Source of the DNA: Schizochytrium sp. TIO01
Taxonomy: Eukaryota; Sar; Bigyra; Thraustochytrida; Thraustochytriidae
DNA length: 64,000 nucleotides
NCBI GenBank assembly: GCA_004764695.1
Contig: SMSO01000007.1
Span: forward strand, 637,501 to 701,500
Reading direction: 5' to 3'
The translations under genes and the position numbers were made by a program. The notes beneath the pieces were generated by a model. The model searched no databases. It saw nothing but the letters and a program-made list of their open reading frames with translations, and was not told the origin of the DNA. Positions 43,453 to 54,881 of the stretch are shown in pieces. Positions within the stretch are counted from its first letter, which is position 1; every line of letters begins with the position of its first letter.

Positions 43453-44769
43453 TCATACTTTCTCCCCCCCTTCCACAGAGTTGCTTGCTTCTTCGTCGTC
43501 AAGGTCGTCTTCGTCCACCAACGAAGAGGTACTAGATGGAACAAAGCTGGCAGCTGATACGAATCCACCTCCATCTTGAGCCCCTTCCTGCTGCTCATTC
43601 TCATATTCATCGTATGTGGAGCCCTGGAACGAGCCCCTTACACCAAGGCGACCTAGATCCCGCCGAATGTCGTGAACAAGGTCTCTCGGATTTGCAGTCT
43701 CAAGCAGTGCTCGGACGTAATCACTCGCTCCATCAAACGATGGTGGTCGATCAAACGTACCAAAATTAACGTCTGAAGTAAAAGAAGAGTGACCAGAGGC
43801 ATAGCGATATGTCTGAAAGTCCTTGTAGCTGAATGTATAGTGATGCGCAATGGCAAAGAAAAACATTTCTACACAGATGAGAAAGTCTTGCAAACCTTTT
43901 CCGTACATCTCCGCACTAATGTATGGTGTATTGCGGATCATACCAAAGTAGACTAACGCGGAAATAGCAGTCCCTTGCCAGAACGAAAAAAAGACTACTG
44001 CCTTAATACAGATGAACTTTGCAAGTGGATGAATTGGTGCTAGTTCGTTGCTCATGGCATGGTAAAACAGCACAAGGCAATAAATAGCGATCAGCTGAGA
44101 CAAATTTGTCAGTCCCAGTGACCAGAAATATGCACCATCGATTCGCCATTCGCCATCGTGGTATACACCAACAGCTTTCGTAATAAGCACTACCAAGACA
44201 TTGGTAATTTTCCACACAACGTATTGCAATGTACCGAATTTGCATTTGAAAAGGAATTCGTGCCCCATTTTCCATGGCGGGAAGACTAAATTTAGTGGGA
44301 AAATCTGTTTCTGTTGTGGCATTTGCTCCAATCGTGTAGCAAGCATTTCCTCTGTTGGCCCGAGATATAACATGAGAAAGTAGAGAAAGCTCCAAATTAC
44401 GTAGGCTTCATAGAGACTTCGAAGTGACTCTAAATATGTGTAAAAGATCTCATTGCCAAGAGAAAGCCATGAGGTCACAGAGTACACTGGAATCATGAAG
44501 AGAATACGTACGATAAACTTTTGTAGCTCAGGAAATTCAAAGTGACGCAAATGGTTGTTGATATCCTGAGCTGTCAGAGGCAAGGCCATTAGCACAAAAA
44601 CGCCAGCGATACTCCACCCCACCATGCGTTTTGACATTCCACTGTTCACAAGGATAACTCCAACAACAATTACAGCAACAAGTACCAGCCCATACGTGAC
44701 AAATGTAATTGCGCTTGCAAGCCTTTCTGCACGCAAGTGTGCCAGGGTAAGCACTGACATAGCATCCAT
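43453..44769 (-). CDS. TMEM184 / organic solute transporter alpha-like membrane protein
   Basis: This 438-residue protein belongs to the Solute_trans_a (DUF300, TMEM184) family. About seven hydrophobic helices span residues 15-320. Family hallmarks: PLTAQDINNHLRHF after the second helix; QKFIVRILFMIPVYSVTSWLSL; SLRSLYEAYVIWSFLYFL; GPTEEMLATRL; and later the KCKFGTLQYVVWK segment with FYHAMSNELAPIHPLAKFICIK. The C-terminal 110 residues are hydrophilic, with acidic patches (DEDDLDDEEAS), and presumably cytosolic. Homologues act at endomembranes or the plasma membrane as organic solute transporter subunits or as poorly defined trafficking factors; the substrate cannot be read from the sequence. 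The start could also be the Met four codons in; I keep the first ATG. Confidence 0.87.
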   Translation of the reverse strand: MDAMSVLTLAHLRAERLASAITFVTYGLVLVAVIVVGVILVNSGMSKRMVGWSIAGVFVLMALPLTAQDINNHLRHFEFPELQKFIVRILFMIPVYSVTSWLSLGNEIFYTYLESLRSLYEAYVIWSFLYFLMLYLGPTEEMLATRLEQMPQQKQIFPLNLVFPPWKMGHEFLFKCKFGTLQYVVWKITNVLVVLITKAVGVYHDGEWRIDGAYFWSLGLTNLSQLIAIYCLVLFYHAMSNELAPIHPLAKFICIKAVVFFSFWQGTAISALVYFGMIRNTPYISAEMYGKGLQDFLICVEMFFFAIAHHYTFSYKDFQTYRYASGHSSFTSDVNFGTFDRPPSFDGASDYVRALLETANPRDLVHDIRRDLGRLGVRGSFQGSTYDEYENEQQEGAQDGGGFVSAASFVPSSTSSLVDEDDLDDEEASNSVEGGEKV

Positions 44770-46223
44770 TTTGATGCAGTTTGGTTTTATTCTTAGATCG
44801 TCGATGTCAAAACCCTTTGTGCGCAGGTTGTGGCCAACAACAATAGAATAAAGTGGTGATTCCTGTCAAACTTTCGAGTTATAGTATATTTTGACACGCT
44901 CTCGGGTACTAGGAACCGTCAGCTAGGCAGAGAGTTCCACGTACTCGTCAAACCAAGTGCGAAAGTAGAATTGAGCTACACAAGACTATAAAACAAGCAA
45001 ACTCTAACAGTGCTCCGATATTCAGGCAGTCATGCACATAAGCCACCCTCCTAAAACAGAGCAGGCAACCCCCACGACAGCCCCCGCCCGCGCGGAGCAA
45101 GACAACAAAAGAACTGCTGGCAAAGTTTTGCCTGAAAGATTTCTTGAAGCGAGTGACTGATAGATCGTCTTTAACTTCTTGACTAGAATTCTCAATCGAC
45201 TACTAGTAAGGCTACCAGTATAAATAACATTATAGATATAAGTACTTCATAGGACTAGTATCTTCACTGTGCCTCCTAGTATAGTTCTTCTCAAGTGTAC
45301 GAAAATCTTTGAGTATTAATTATTTGATCAACGCTCAGACCCGTACTGTGCAAAAGAAATCTATATTAATGTTTGATCAACTACCGTTTTTTTAAATATC
45401 CAGCCAGAACTTTGGGGACATAAACATTATCAGAATTTTTTGGTTTTTATTTGCATTTTTGTTTTTGTGGGACTTTCACTACCATTCCTATTTTAAGAGT
45501 AAGTGGGGGACCTAGGCTATTTATTGTGAAAAGGAAAGTCAAAGGCATGTATCGCATTTTTTACCTCACATTCTCATTTTATTTAAATTCAAAATTAAAC
45601 TCGAGTAAAAGCTCAAGCCAGAATAATAAACTCAATCCTATATTTTAGCAGAGAACTTGCTTTATGATGACGTTTATTTATTCTTTTATAGTCAAAGGCT
45701 CCCAAATCGCAGAATTTTTCTGAGCAGCAATCTTTTTATACAATTCTATTGGATTTTGGAGCTCTCATCAAGGATCTCAGACGTAAATTGTGTTAAATTT
45801 ATTCTGAAGTTTCTTGTAGTTTTTCTTCACTGAGTTTTAGACAAGATACCTATCGCTGATTTGTTGTTGTTTAAATCAGGGCTTGTTCTCTGTAATATTC
45901 ACGACTTCCTCTATTTCATGAGATTCTTCTTTTTGCTTTCTAATATGTAGATTTCAAAGCCATATATACGTAACTCTAGTCTAAGCAATTCATCGGTACC
46001 TCGCTGTCTTTCCAAAGTGAATTCAAATAACTTTTGTATCACATTTATGCTACATCTTGTGGATGTGGTTGCCTGCTTACTCGACCGATGTCTTTCGTAA
46101 CGTACTGCAGGCAGAAAACACAAGTCGTTTTTCCTCTTTTCCAAACAAGTACAATATAATTTCAATAAATCTAATTCCGCCTTGGTTAGTTTATGTACGA
46201 GCTAGATAGGCACCTTCTCGCGT

Positions 46224-46900
46224 TGCTGAGATCGCCAACTGAAGGATCGTGCGGGCAAGCCATCGCTAGGCTCTTGCTTGACATATCACTGAGGCTAAGG
46301 TGGCTTTAGGCGAGAACATCAAGATATGTAGTTGAGAAACCAATGACCCTTATATTCCAATCTTACTGATATCTGCAATAGAAAGCCTTATAGTCAAGGA
46401 AAACAGATAGCCTAGTCTCTTAACTTTTGCGTAATACACATGTTGTGTGTCCCAGTTTCTGAATCTAATCAAATTTACTCCGCAGTGGAATTCATTTCTT
46501 AGGTTAGTAGATCGCTAACTCTAAAAGCCTAACGTTACAAAGCCTTTGTCTCCGTCCAGTCAGTCAGACTCTATCTGATTACCCCCGTATATTTTGGCAT
46601 ACATACAATTGCACTATACAGCGCGATTATCTTTTGGGTGACCCGCTAGTTTCGGGAAAGCAAGCAATTTACTTCCAGCGTTTACCCCCAAGTCGGAAAT
46701 CTTCCATCATTAATTCTCGAACGATTTTACTTTCCCCCATATAGGCTAAAGATCGGCTGGAAAGAGGAAGCCGGGCTGCTGAATTATGCTTCGTAATGTG
46801 TTCTATAACAGCCTAATATATAAATACTGGAATCATTCAGTTTCGTTTGAAATGCCCAGCATTCAAATCTCTTTTCGACTATCTAGACTATAGCGAATGC
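46224..46900 (+). mobile_element. Transposase-like relic, copy A
   Basis: The first 60 bases are roughly 75% identical to copy B, about 970 bases downstream. The shared frame encodes LRSPTEGSCGQAIARLL, shaped like a transposase helix-turn-helix. Further matching islands with collinear spacing occur at 46487 (GGAATTCATT), 46842 (TTCGTTTGAAA) and 46889 (TATAGCGAATG). Stops interrupt every frame. The transposon family is not determined. Confidence 0.5.
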
Positions 46901-47196
46901 TATCGTATAAGTGCAAATTGATATTGTATGCCTGACTGGGATATCCACAATTCCGGAGAACAAGTCTTCTTCCGATTATACCAAGTGACTCAATTTTTTG
47001 TGGACTGCCAAAAACTCTAGCGTTACAACCCTTTAATTAAAAAACTCGACAGTGAAAACGATGCTTGGCTTAAATTCATTGAATGTAAGTAAACAACATT
47101 TTAGCATAATGTATTATTGTTGAATTATTTATTTAGTTTGTGATTTCAATTATACAATATTGCTAATACAGTGAACAAGAGACGATGCTTAAGCAG

Positions 47197-47880
47197 TGCT
47201 GAGATCTCCAATCGAAGGAACTAGTGGACAAGACATTGCTAGAGTTCTTGGTGTCCCTTTGTAAAACCCAATCGCAATAAGGTTTACATTAGAACAAGAA
47301 TAGGCAGCCAGACTTATGTGGCTGCTGAAGCCAAGAACTAGAAGTGTGGATACACATTACCGACACCCAAGCACGGTGTAACTTGAATCGATGGTTGGAG
47401 AAGTTGAATTAACCTAACCCCATCGATTATCTCTAACTACTTTCAAGAATTTCTTAACCCCCTAATTACTACATGAATCCATCTGTCCTGGAATTCATTC
47501 CTCAGGACAGCAGTTCGCTAACACTTAAATCAACCTTATAACCTTCATCAAGCTTCTTGCCTTCATCTTTACAGTCAACCTCACGATAATCAGTATCACC
47601 TTTCAGCAAGCAGGACATATCGCGATTCTTTAAGAAAAGAAAGCTCGTGCTGAGTAATTTATGAAATCTAGATCTATGCTAAGAGGTATAGGTCTGACTT
47701 TGACAGATGGTACCTCCAGTGTTCTAGGTGTGGATTGAGCTTGGGTGTACGCCTTCCTTTTTGCTGAAATTAAAGAATCGCCGAACAGTTATAAGATTTT
47801 CGTTTGAAAGACCCTGGACTCACAGGAAGCAAAGCATTCATTGGGTGATTTGTTAATGTGGAATATTATAGCGAATGGAG
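47197..47880 (+). mobile_element. Transposase-like relic, copy B
   Basis: Partner of copy A. Its frame reads LRSPIEGTSGQDIARVLGVP, a pattern typical of the helix-turn-helix of Tc1/IS630- or pogo-like transposases. Differences from copy A are concentrated at third codon positions in this stretch, which suggests that the segment once coded for protein. Collinear islands: 47490, 47799 and 47868. No frame is open now. Confidence 0.5.
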
Positions 47881-48540
47881 TACATTCAAAATGCAGCTTT
47901 TCATAGAAATCGCCTAGAAGGCAACGAATTCAAAACTGTTGTATTCCTTATGTAGCCGCAGATTGTCCATAGGTTAGTTTACAGGGAGGGCCAATATATA
48001 GACGAGCGGCCACTAACGATATGCCGAGTTTTTAGCAAACCTTACTTCACATAGATATATTCTTGGTGCGCTTGTTTTAGGCTCATATGTCATGACCATG
48101 TTAGTCTTTATACAGGTAAACAGATATGGCTACAATAAGCACGACACGGAAATGACTTCAAAATCCAGAAAATGGTGGGTCATTGAAACTATATGAATCC
48201 TGAGAAAGAAAGCATTTTCCCCATCAGGTAGTTTAGAGAACCCGCTAAAATTAAAAACTACAACAATTGTACCCAGCATCTAGCTTTTTTAATTTTAACT
48301 GTTCTGTTCCTTCTATATGTAATCTTTATTTGAACAATTTTTCGTTCGAAATGTCCTCGTAATAAATATGCTATCAGAATGTTCTCGAGATGATGTCCTC
48401 TTCTGCTTCTCATTTTCTTCAATATTATGAAAGGCCGAACGAGCACAAATGACAAAAAGTAAACTGACGTGTAAGGGAATATTTTAAGGATGTCTCATTC
48501 TTTGCCTGTGAATTTTAGATGGGTTTGTACGTGTATCAAA

Positions 48541-48712
48541 AAGTTCATGAACAGAAAATAGATATGTCCTCCCTACGAAAGCCCAATTTGAGGACGAAAG
48601 TCATAGATTTGGCAATGATGCACGACCCATATTGGAGAATTACGAGACTAGGTCAGATCACGATACCAAGTTCTGAGATGCTACATAATTAGAAAGGGAG
48701 AGGGAGACCAAC
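48541..48712 (+). pseudogene. Possible helix-turn-helix (transposase) fragment
   Basis: One frame stays open from before 48541 to about 48690 and encodes a segment with KPNLRTKVIDLAMM, WRITRLGQITIPS and, just past a stop, KGRGRPTD, an AT-hook-like RGRP. Helix-turn-helix plus GRP(R) linkers are typical of mariner/IS630 transposases. Short and unsupported by further domains. Confidence 0.25.
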
Positions 48713-51700
48713 CGATTGTTTGGACTTAAACAACCATTTGCAAGGTAGGGTAGAGAAATGACCAGGATGGATTGGATATCTATATAATAATTAATACCAG
48801 CAATATTTTGCTCGCAATCGGCCCATCATCCATACTCGGTTTGGAATGTTTGACAATTTTCATTTATATATAATATTGTTATTGCTTGCTACTATTCAAA
48901 ATGTTGTTTGAAAGAAAGTATGCAAGAGAGTTAATTTAGATTACATTTTCACGTACGTAACGTGTTTGTTTTCGGAGGCAAAAAAAGTCAAAGAGCAAAC
49001 ATGTAATTATTTCACATATATTTATTTGTATTCTTTTCTGGGTATATTATATATATGCACTGTACTACCTGCTACCGTAAATATGAAAGAGACATCCGTC
49101 ATCATGTCTAACCTTCTACACTGTTACTCATTTGATGCATATATATGTAATATATATGCGCATATTTTTAAAAATTATGTACTCTACTCCTCCGTCTAAC
49201 GTAACGAAACACCACCACATAATAAATAAGAAAGATACGTCAAGTGCGTGATACAAACATTCATAATAATTGATTGATTTAATATTTCCAGACATGTTGG
49301 GTTCCCCATTGTGTAACAAATGTACAATGTTGCATTCAAGTCAAGTTCTCTAAGTTGTTTGTTGAATTTCGTTTGTTCGTTCAGAAAATAATACATCTTC
49401 ATAATATAGACTATAGTATTCCGTGCTTATAGAAAGAGGATTTTTGGATATTATATATAGTATAAGTGTATAGTTCGTTGAGCTATATAGTAGCTATGAC
49501 TTCCTTCACAATTTCTTAAACCAACAAGCTGAACATTCCACAATTATTTAATAAAATAAAGGTTTGAATTACATTCGTCCAATTAAGTTTATGAATAAAG
49601 CAATCCTTCTTTCTAAGTTTCAAACTCAAAAACACATGGAATTATGTAAAATAACACAATTTGTACAAAATATATACATTATACTTATTTATTTTTTAAA
49701 AAAACATTTTTTTAAAAAGAAAACAGTATATTTATTTTATTTTGATTAAATTTTATATTTATTAATATATTACTACTTTTTTATTATATTTATGATTAAA
49801 ATGTTATAAATATTGAGAGATTTTTGTATATAAGAGATAATCCTCTCCTTTTTTTGCATGTCGCTCCAACAATAAACATAGGTATACGTTATCGCCTCTT
49901 CTTCAAGAACTATACAGTCAAGTGATATTGTACTACTATATGACAGGTTAAAATTTATAATATGGATCGGCATGTACATAATATATGTGCTTTCATTGAT
50001 TGACTTGTTTTTAAAAATAATAAGAGAAGAATATGTAATGGAACCAACCATCCGGTATGTCAAGTTTGTATGTTCTTTTACAACTTACTACGAGGCTTTA
50101 ATAATAGAATAAAATAAAGCTTGGCTACAAATTCGCTGGTCCGAGGGTCCCCTGTGGATCCTTTTACTTGGTTAAAAACTATATATCGCTATACACTATT
50201 CAGGAGCAGCCTTGATCATACAATTACTGTTTCATAAATAATAACATACAACATATTATCCTAGCTAGAGTAAAGAATTATGTATAAAACTATATTTTAA
50301 ACTTATGCTGGCAATCAAAGATACCCGAACTAGACTTGAAGTGCACTACACAGGACTCGAAGATCTAGGCTAACTTGTTTCTTCAACCTCTAGTTCAGGT
50401 CTGCACTTAAATGTTGACTCGATTCTGTAATGAACATTCACTCCTGAATCCTCATAACCTTGCACCATTGAATCTGTTAGTCAAGCTCGTAGCATATACA
50501 ACTCTATATAAACTCACGAGTCACAATCGTGAGCTTAGAATTCTTCTAATGTTTTGCTTACATGCCTCTTCAAATGATAACTTTCAGAAATGACCTAATC
50601 TCTTTACATAGGTGTAGTACAGATCAAGTTATACCCTGACTCACTGGATATATTACAAAGAGGCCCGGTTGACATCATTCAACAGATCACAGCCTCTAGG
50701 AGTCTAAATTCTAACAGTCAAGCAGACATCTTATGTATCGTTGAAACCTGCACGCATTTAACATCATCGTAGAAGGTATCTTCTAGCTTATCGATATGAA
50801 AATTTCAGGATCAGGAGCAATAACTATACTGAAGTTTTATCAAACAAATCTGGATCCTTCCATGTAGGTAGTTAGTACACCTACTAAGACGTCTGGAAGC
50901 ACACATAGGAGCCACAGCCACAAGCTAATACATTAATGAGAATACTCAAAAAGAGATAGAATATAGAGAATTGAGCTTAGATCTGTACAAAACATCAGGC
51001 GAGGGTACAACATCTAACAACCAGGTGTAGAAACAAAAAACATAATTTTGGGAAGGAATACTCAACTTATCTTCTGATGTATGACATGTCTTGTGTGTGA
51101 ATATATCGAGAGCTTTCTCACAGGGCCTTGATTAGAGTAAGGAGCAGCTACTTTAAATTAAACAGAGAAGAGTAACTTTAAAACAGCCTTCCTGAGAAAC
51201 TGTGATCTATTATTGACAAAAGAAAGCATCAGTCTGCACTTCCCTGGCAGAGCTGAAGTAAATTAAAACGAAAGAGCGATTGGGTTTTGTTTGGGGCTTA
51301 TCATGTTTTTTTATTTATTTATTGTGTAAGGTACAAAAAAATGATTAACAACAGATTCTGAGCAGGTGCCTATGACGAAAATATATTGTACCATGTTACC
51401 TGGTACCTTTTTTATTTTTTATTCAAGGCCTCACTCTCTCTCTGAGAGCTCTATTAAAAACTTTTTTATAAAATATATTAATTAAGTTTAATTAAAATGT
51501 TTAAAAAAATAAATCATAATAAGAATAATAAGAGAAAAAAAGCATTGTTCTAGAGCTTTGTTTTACTTTGCGACATACATAATTGTTCGTTCACTCTCCT
51601 CTCTTTTCATACCAGTTGCTATATATTAAGAGGTACGTGGATATTAAAGTAGAGAGTATCTATCTATCTCGAGCACATCAACAGCCATAGCATAGCAGAC

Positions 51701-51924
51701 TGCGTTTGATTCTCTAGAGATCTTCATTTGTTCCGAGCTTAGAGAAGTGACACGGCGCTGGAGAAGCGAGCGTGAACGCACAAGGGGAAGCAAAGGTGCA
51801 ACAAGGACTTAGGGGCCTTTGTTGTTCGAGTGGGTGACGCAAGGAAATAGAGAAAAAAGATTGCAAGCAAAGGCTTTTCGCCTCATCGTAAGAAAAGACA
51901 AGCCAAGCGAGAAGCGAAAGGAAG

Positions 51925-53208
51925 ATGTCTTCTGTTGCTAAGGCGATTCGTGAGAACACCGCCTCTGAAACCTATGATCTCAAGGGCCTGAGCCAAGAAC
52001 AGGCCACCGAGGTTATCGATGCCGCCTTCAAGGACCCATTAAAGTTGTCAGAGATGGTCAAAGTGACGCTGACCGTGGGCGCTGGCAAACTCAATCGTGC
52101 CAAGTATGACGACGAGCTGCCAAAGTGGGTGTGCAATGCTCTGAAGGACCTTGGATTTGAAGATGACCGCGGCGCAAGTCTTTCCATGGAATGTGCAGGA
52201 TCATTTAAGTTCCAGCATGACACTGGTAAGAATATGAAGTATGTCCACGTGTTTCCGCGTGTGGAAAGTCCCGAGGGCGACAACGAAGACGGTGTAGGAA
52301 ACGACGGAGGTAATGGCGAAGGAATTCGCCGTGGAGGTGCACCGCTATCAGCAGAGTGGCTGTGTATTGCTTCGCAAATGCCCACGTTTGAGCAAATGGT
52401 AGCATCCAAGATGCCTGCTTGGATTGAAAAGCGTCGATGCTCTCAGATGCTTAAAGATCAGATTGAACTGTTGCATGGTGCACAAACCAAGCTTGCGTCC
52501 CGCGAGGAATTGAGCGAGCGTGAGCAGCAGCTCGTAAACGAGGCCGATGAAGATCTTTTGCAACAGAAAATCACATATTTGGTAGACCACATGAAGAACA
52601 TGGTGGAAGACGGGAAACTCACTGCAGCGGAGAAGGAGCTTGTTCTGGAGCAGGTGACCCAGAAGATTGATGGAGCAAAGTCTCAGCTTGATGCGTGTGG
52701 AGCGGACCAAGAAAAGAAGCGGACTAAGCTTGAGGCAGGTTTGAAGGCTGCGACTGAGCGCAAGCAAAAAATCTCTGCTATTAGTCCTATCACACACAGC
52801 GTGAGCAACCTTAAAGATCTACGGACGATTTGGAGAGCTCTTGTGCCTTTGCAAAAGCTTCTGGATAAGGCTGGTCCTAAGGGTGCTTGGAGTGCCAAGC
52901 TCACACCTGCGGAGGCGGAAAAGCTCGCAGAAAAAGAGCCTCTTGAGGAGAAGGAGAAAGGACTGCTTGCTGCGTCACAACACTGGTTTGAGACTGAGGA
53001 AGAGTTTGATACACGGGTTGGATCTTGTAAGGATACTTTTATGTCTTCCATCAAAGCTACAAAAAAGACTGGGGCAAAACCTCCTAAGCCTCCAGCAAAT
53101 GATGGTTGGGCGACTGTTGGTTCTGTGAAGAAGAAAAGCGCTTCTCGTGGAGGGTCAAGTAGTGGAGCTAAGAGCTCTGGAAACGCATTCGCAGCCCTTA
53201 TGGATTAA
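51925..53208 (+). CDS. Unrecognised cytosolic-type protein with coiled coil and GWATV/NAFAAL tail
   Basis: This 427-residue protein, with no signal peptide or membrane segment, is not one I recognise. The N-terminal domain (about 1-112) is compact and looks conserved in style: KVTLTVGAGKLNRAKYDDELPK, GFEDDRGASLS and FKFQHDTGKNMKYVHVFPRV. A Gly-rich insert follows (about 113-132). Residues about 165-290 are charged and helical (long Glu/Lys runs, probable coiled coil). A second Glu/Lys helical block lies near 310-370. The tail has GWATVGSVKKK, a Ser/Gly-rich basic stretch and the ending NAFAALMD, short linear motifs of the kind found in RNA-binding or ribosome-associated proteins. Good ATG after an A/G-rich leader. 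Function unknown. Confidence 0.85.
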   Translation: MSSVAKAIRENTASETYDLKGLSQEQATEVIDAAFKDPLKLSEMVKVTLTVGAGKLNRAKYDDELPKWVCNALKDLGFEDDRGASLSMECAGSFKFQHDTGKNMKYVHVFPRVESPEGDNEDGVGNDGGNGEGIRRGGAPLSAEWLCIASQMPTFEQMVASKMPAWIEKRRCSQMLKDQIELLHGAQTKLASREELSEREQQLVNEADEDLLQQKITYLVDHMKNMVEDGKLTAAEKELVLEQVTQKIDGAKSQLDACGADQEKKRTKLEAGLKAATERKQKISAISPITHSVSNLKDLRTIWRALVPLQKLLDKAGPKGAWSAKLTPAEAEKLAEKEPLEEKEKGLLAASQHWFETEEEFDTRVGSCKDTFMSSIKATKKTGAKPPKPPANDGWATVGSVKKKSASRGGSSSGAKSSGNAFAALMD

Positions 53209-54080
53209 TTTTAATTCATTATCTATTCCCGATCTGTTGTATACCATTGGCTTTTTCAGCAGCGCAATCAAATGTTGTGCTATTTTAGGGTAGTGTGGAT
53301 ATACATTTCCAAGTTGCCATACAGTCTTGTTGCATTGACGTTTTGGCCAAAATGCAGGTGCATGTTGCGAGGTTGTGACATAGCTACAAACACAACTTTT
53401 CAGAAAATCTCTATTTTAAATATTTCGTGCTCCTTACGCGCCGCGCCCTTGCACGGACTTCGGCTTTAATAAAATCATCATAGGAAAAGGATAAAATCAA
53501 ATCACATATTCAATTCTTAAGAATTGTTTCTTCTTTCTTAAAGTCAAGATGATTATTACCTGCAATGTAACTTAGTTTGGATTGGGTGCACAAGGTGATT
53601 TGGATATTTAAGTCCACTGCACTTGTACTATTCCCCCCCCGTATTATTTTTTGTTTGTTTGTTTGTTTGTTTGTTTGGGAGGTTGTTTCAAATGCAGGAT
53701 CTGGACGAGGGAAGAGGACCATCTTTTATATAAAATGTAGTAGCGTCAGGGGGTGCTGATGTTGTTCTGAATGCTCAATAAGGATGACGATATGGAAAAA
53801 TTAAGACCCGCACATGGATATTTCCCTACTAAATACAATATGGGATATGGCGTGCTCAACATTTTGAAGGAATTACAGGATTTAGTACAGAAGCTAACTT
53901 GGTGATAAAGCATGATCATGTGCACTCTCAGATTTAAATTTGTTGCATGGTGAGCATAAAAGTTAGAAATCCCTGCATTACTTTTCAAATGCACTTGTGC
54001 ATTGTGTAGAACTAAAATAAAGCATCGGGAACAATTTGATATCAATTTGGCTAAATTTTATTCAGAATTGCATATACGGC
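53209..54080. other. Intergenic between convergent genes
   Basis: 3' flanks of the unrecognised gene and the DUF4336-like gene. It includes a C run at about 53633-53640 and a short TTTG microsatellite; no gene seen. Confidence 0.6.
53651..53677. repeat. Short (TTTG)n microsatellite
   Basis: About six tandem TTTG units in the intergenic region. Confidence 0.8.
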
Positions 54081-54881
54081 CTACAAGTAAAAGCCGTAAG
54101 CACCTGCAAGGCGAGCTTTCAGGGCAGGTTCTCCGTCATGCTGGACAGCTCCATTAACAGGTTTGCCATGCGAAAAAACCAGACGATGAATACCTCTTAT
54201 TGCCATGACTCGCTTAGCCGATTCCCTAGTGGCCTCACGGTCCATTACTCTAAAGCCAATTTGATTAGCTTGAATGCCTTTGATGACCCCAAGGCTTAAC
54301 TTCTCTCCAACAACTAAGAGATGGTCCGTAATGAAAAGGGTTCCGCTGGGGGGATGAAAAACCACAACCTCAACGCGAGGTGAGTTACTTGGGCGCAGGC
54401 CTGGTTGACGACTGCCAAGCCAAGGAATCAGTTTCAGGGTGTCTTGCGAGATTTCCTCTAGTGACGGGTTTTCTCTATCCAAGATTTCAAGATTAGTCGT
54501 CAAAATCTCGGGATTGACTTTGCAAGGACGTTTACTTGCCAGAACGGTCTTAGCTTCAGGGAAGCGGTCTTGCCAAGCACGAAGTGAAAAATGATGCCAG
54601 TCTCCAGGAGAGATTAGCCATTTTAGTTGCACTTCTTGAAACTCGCAAAGTTCTTCTACAGCTCGAAAGCCATCGTCGTCGAGATCTGTAGGATTAATCA
54701 CAATCATTTCCTTACGACTCGGGTCACGGATAAGGATTGCGTTGTTGTCAATTGGAAGAGCACCAAACATGTAAAATGGAGAGTGGAGTAGCCACAGGTC
54801 TTCAGCAAGGGGGAAAGGCCGCTTCTCACGCACGCAAGCGAGACCCTGTGTTCCGTTCGTACCTACCTCATCCCCTGACAT
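54081..54881 (-). CDS. DUF4336-like protein, metallo-beta-lactamase fold without metal site
   Basis: This 266-residue protein resembles the DUF4336 family, distant members of the metallo-beta-lactamase superfamily found in bacteria, algae and other protists. Visible features: the opening LWLLHSPFYMFGALP strand-loop; AILIRDPSRKEMIVINPTDL; KWLISPGDWHHFSLRAWQDRFPEAKTVLA, which sits where the HxHxDH metal motif of true enzymes lies but keeps only HH; then FHPPSGTLFITDHLLVV. The canonical metal-ligand set is not visible, so hydrolase activity is doubtful. No clear targeting peptide. The ATG at 54881 is the first of the frame and follows an AT-rich leader. Role unknown. Confidence 0.7.
   Translation of the reverse strand: MSGDEVGTNGTQGLACVREKRPFPLAEDLWLLHSPFYMFGALPIDNNAILIRDPSRKEMIVINPTDLDDDGFRAVEELCEFQEVQLKWLISPGDWHHFSLRAWQDRFPEAKTVLASKRPCKVNPEILTTNLEILDRENPSLEEISQDTLKLIPWLGSRQPGLRPSNSPRVEVVVFHPPSGTLFITDHLLVVGEKLSLGVIKGIQANQIGFRVMDREATRESAKRVMAIRGIHRLVFSHGKPVNGAVQHDGEPALKARLAGAYGFYL

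Larger units (their letters stand above)
44770..51924. other. Long intergenic region with transposon relics
   Basis: The 44770-45110 part is the upstream region of the TMEM184-like gene and has a short GC-rich stretch (45050-45110). It is followed by very AT-rich DNA containing the paired transposase-like relics and a third possible fragment near 48.6 kb (listed separately). From 48.8 to 51.6 kb only AT-rich sequence with poly-A/T and TA runs is seen. The last 150 bases are the leader of the next gene. Confidence 0.5.
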
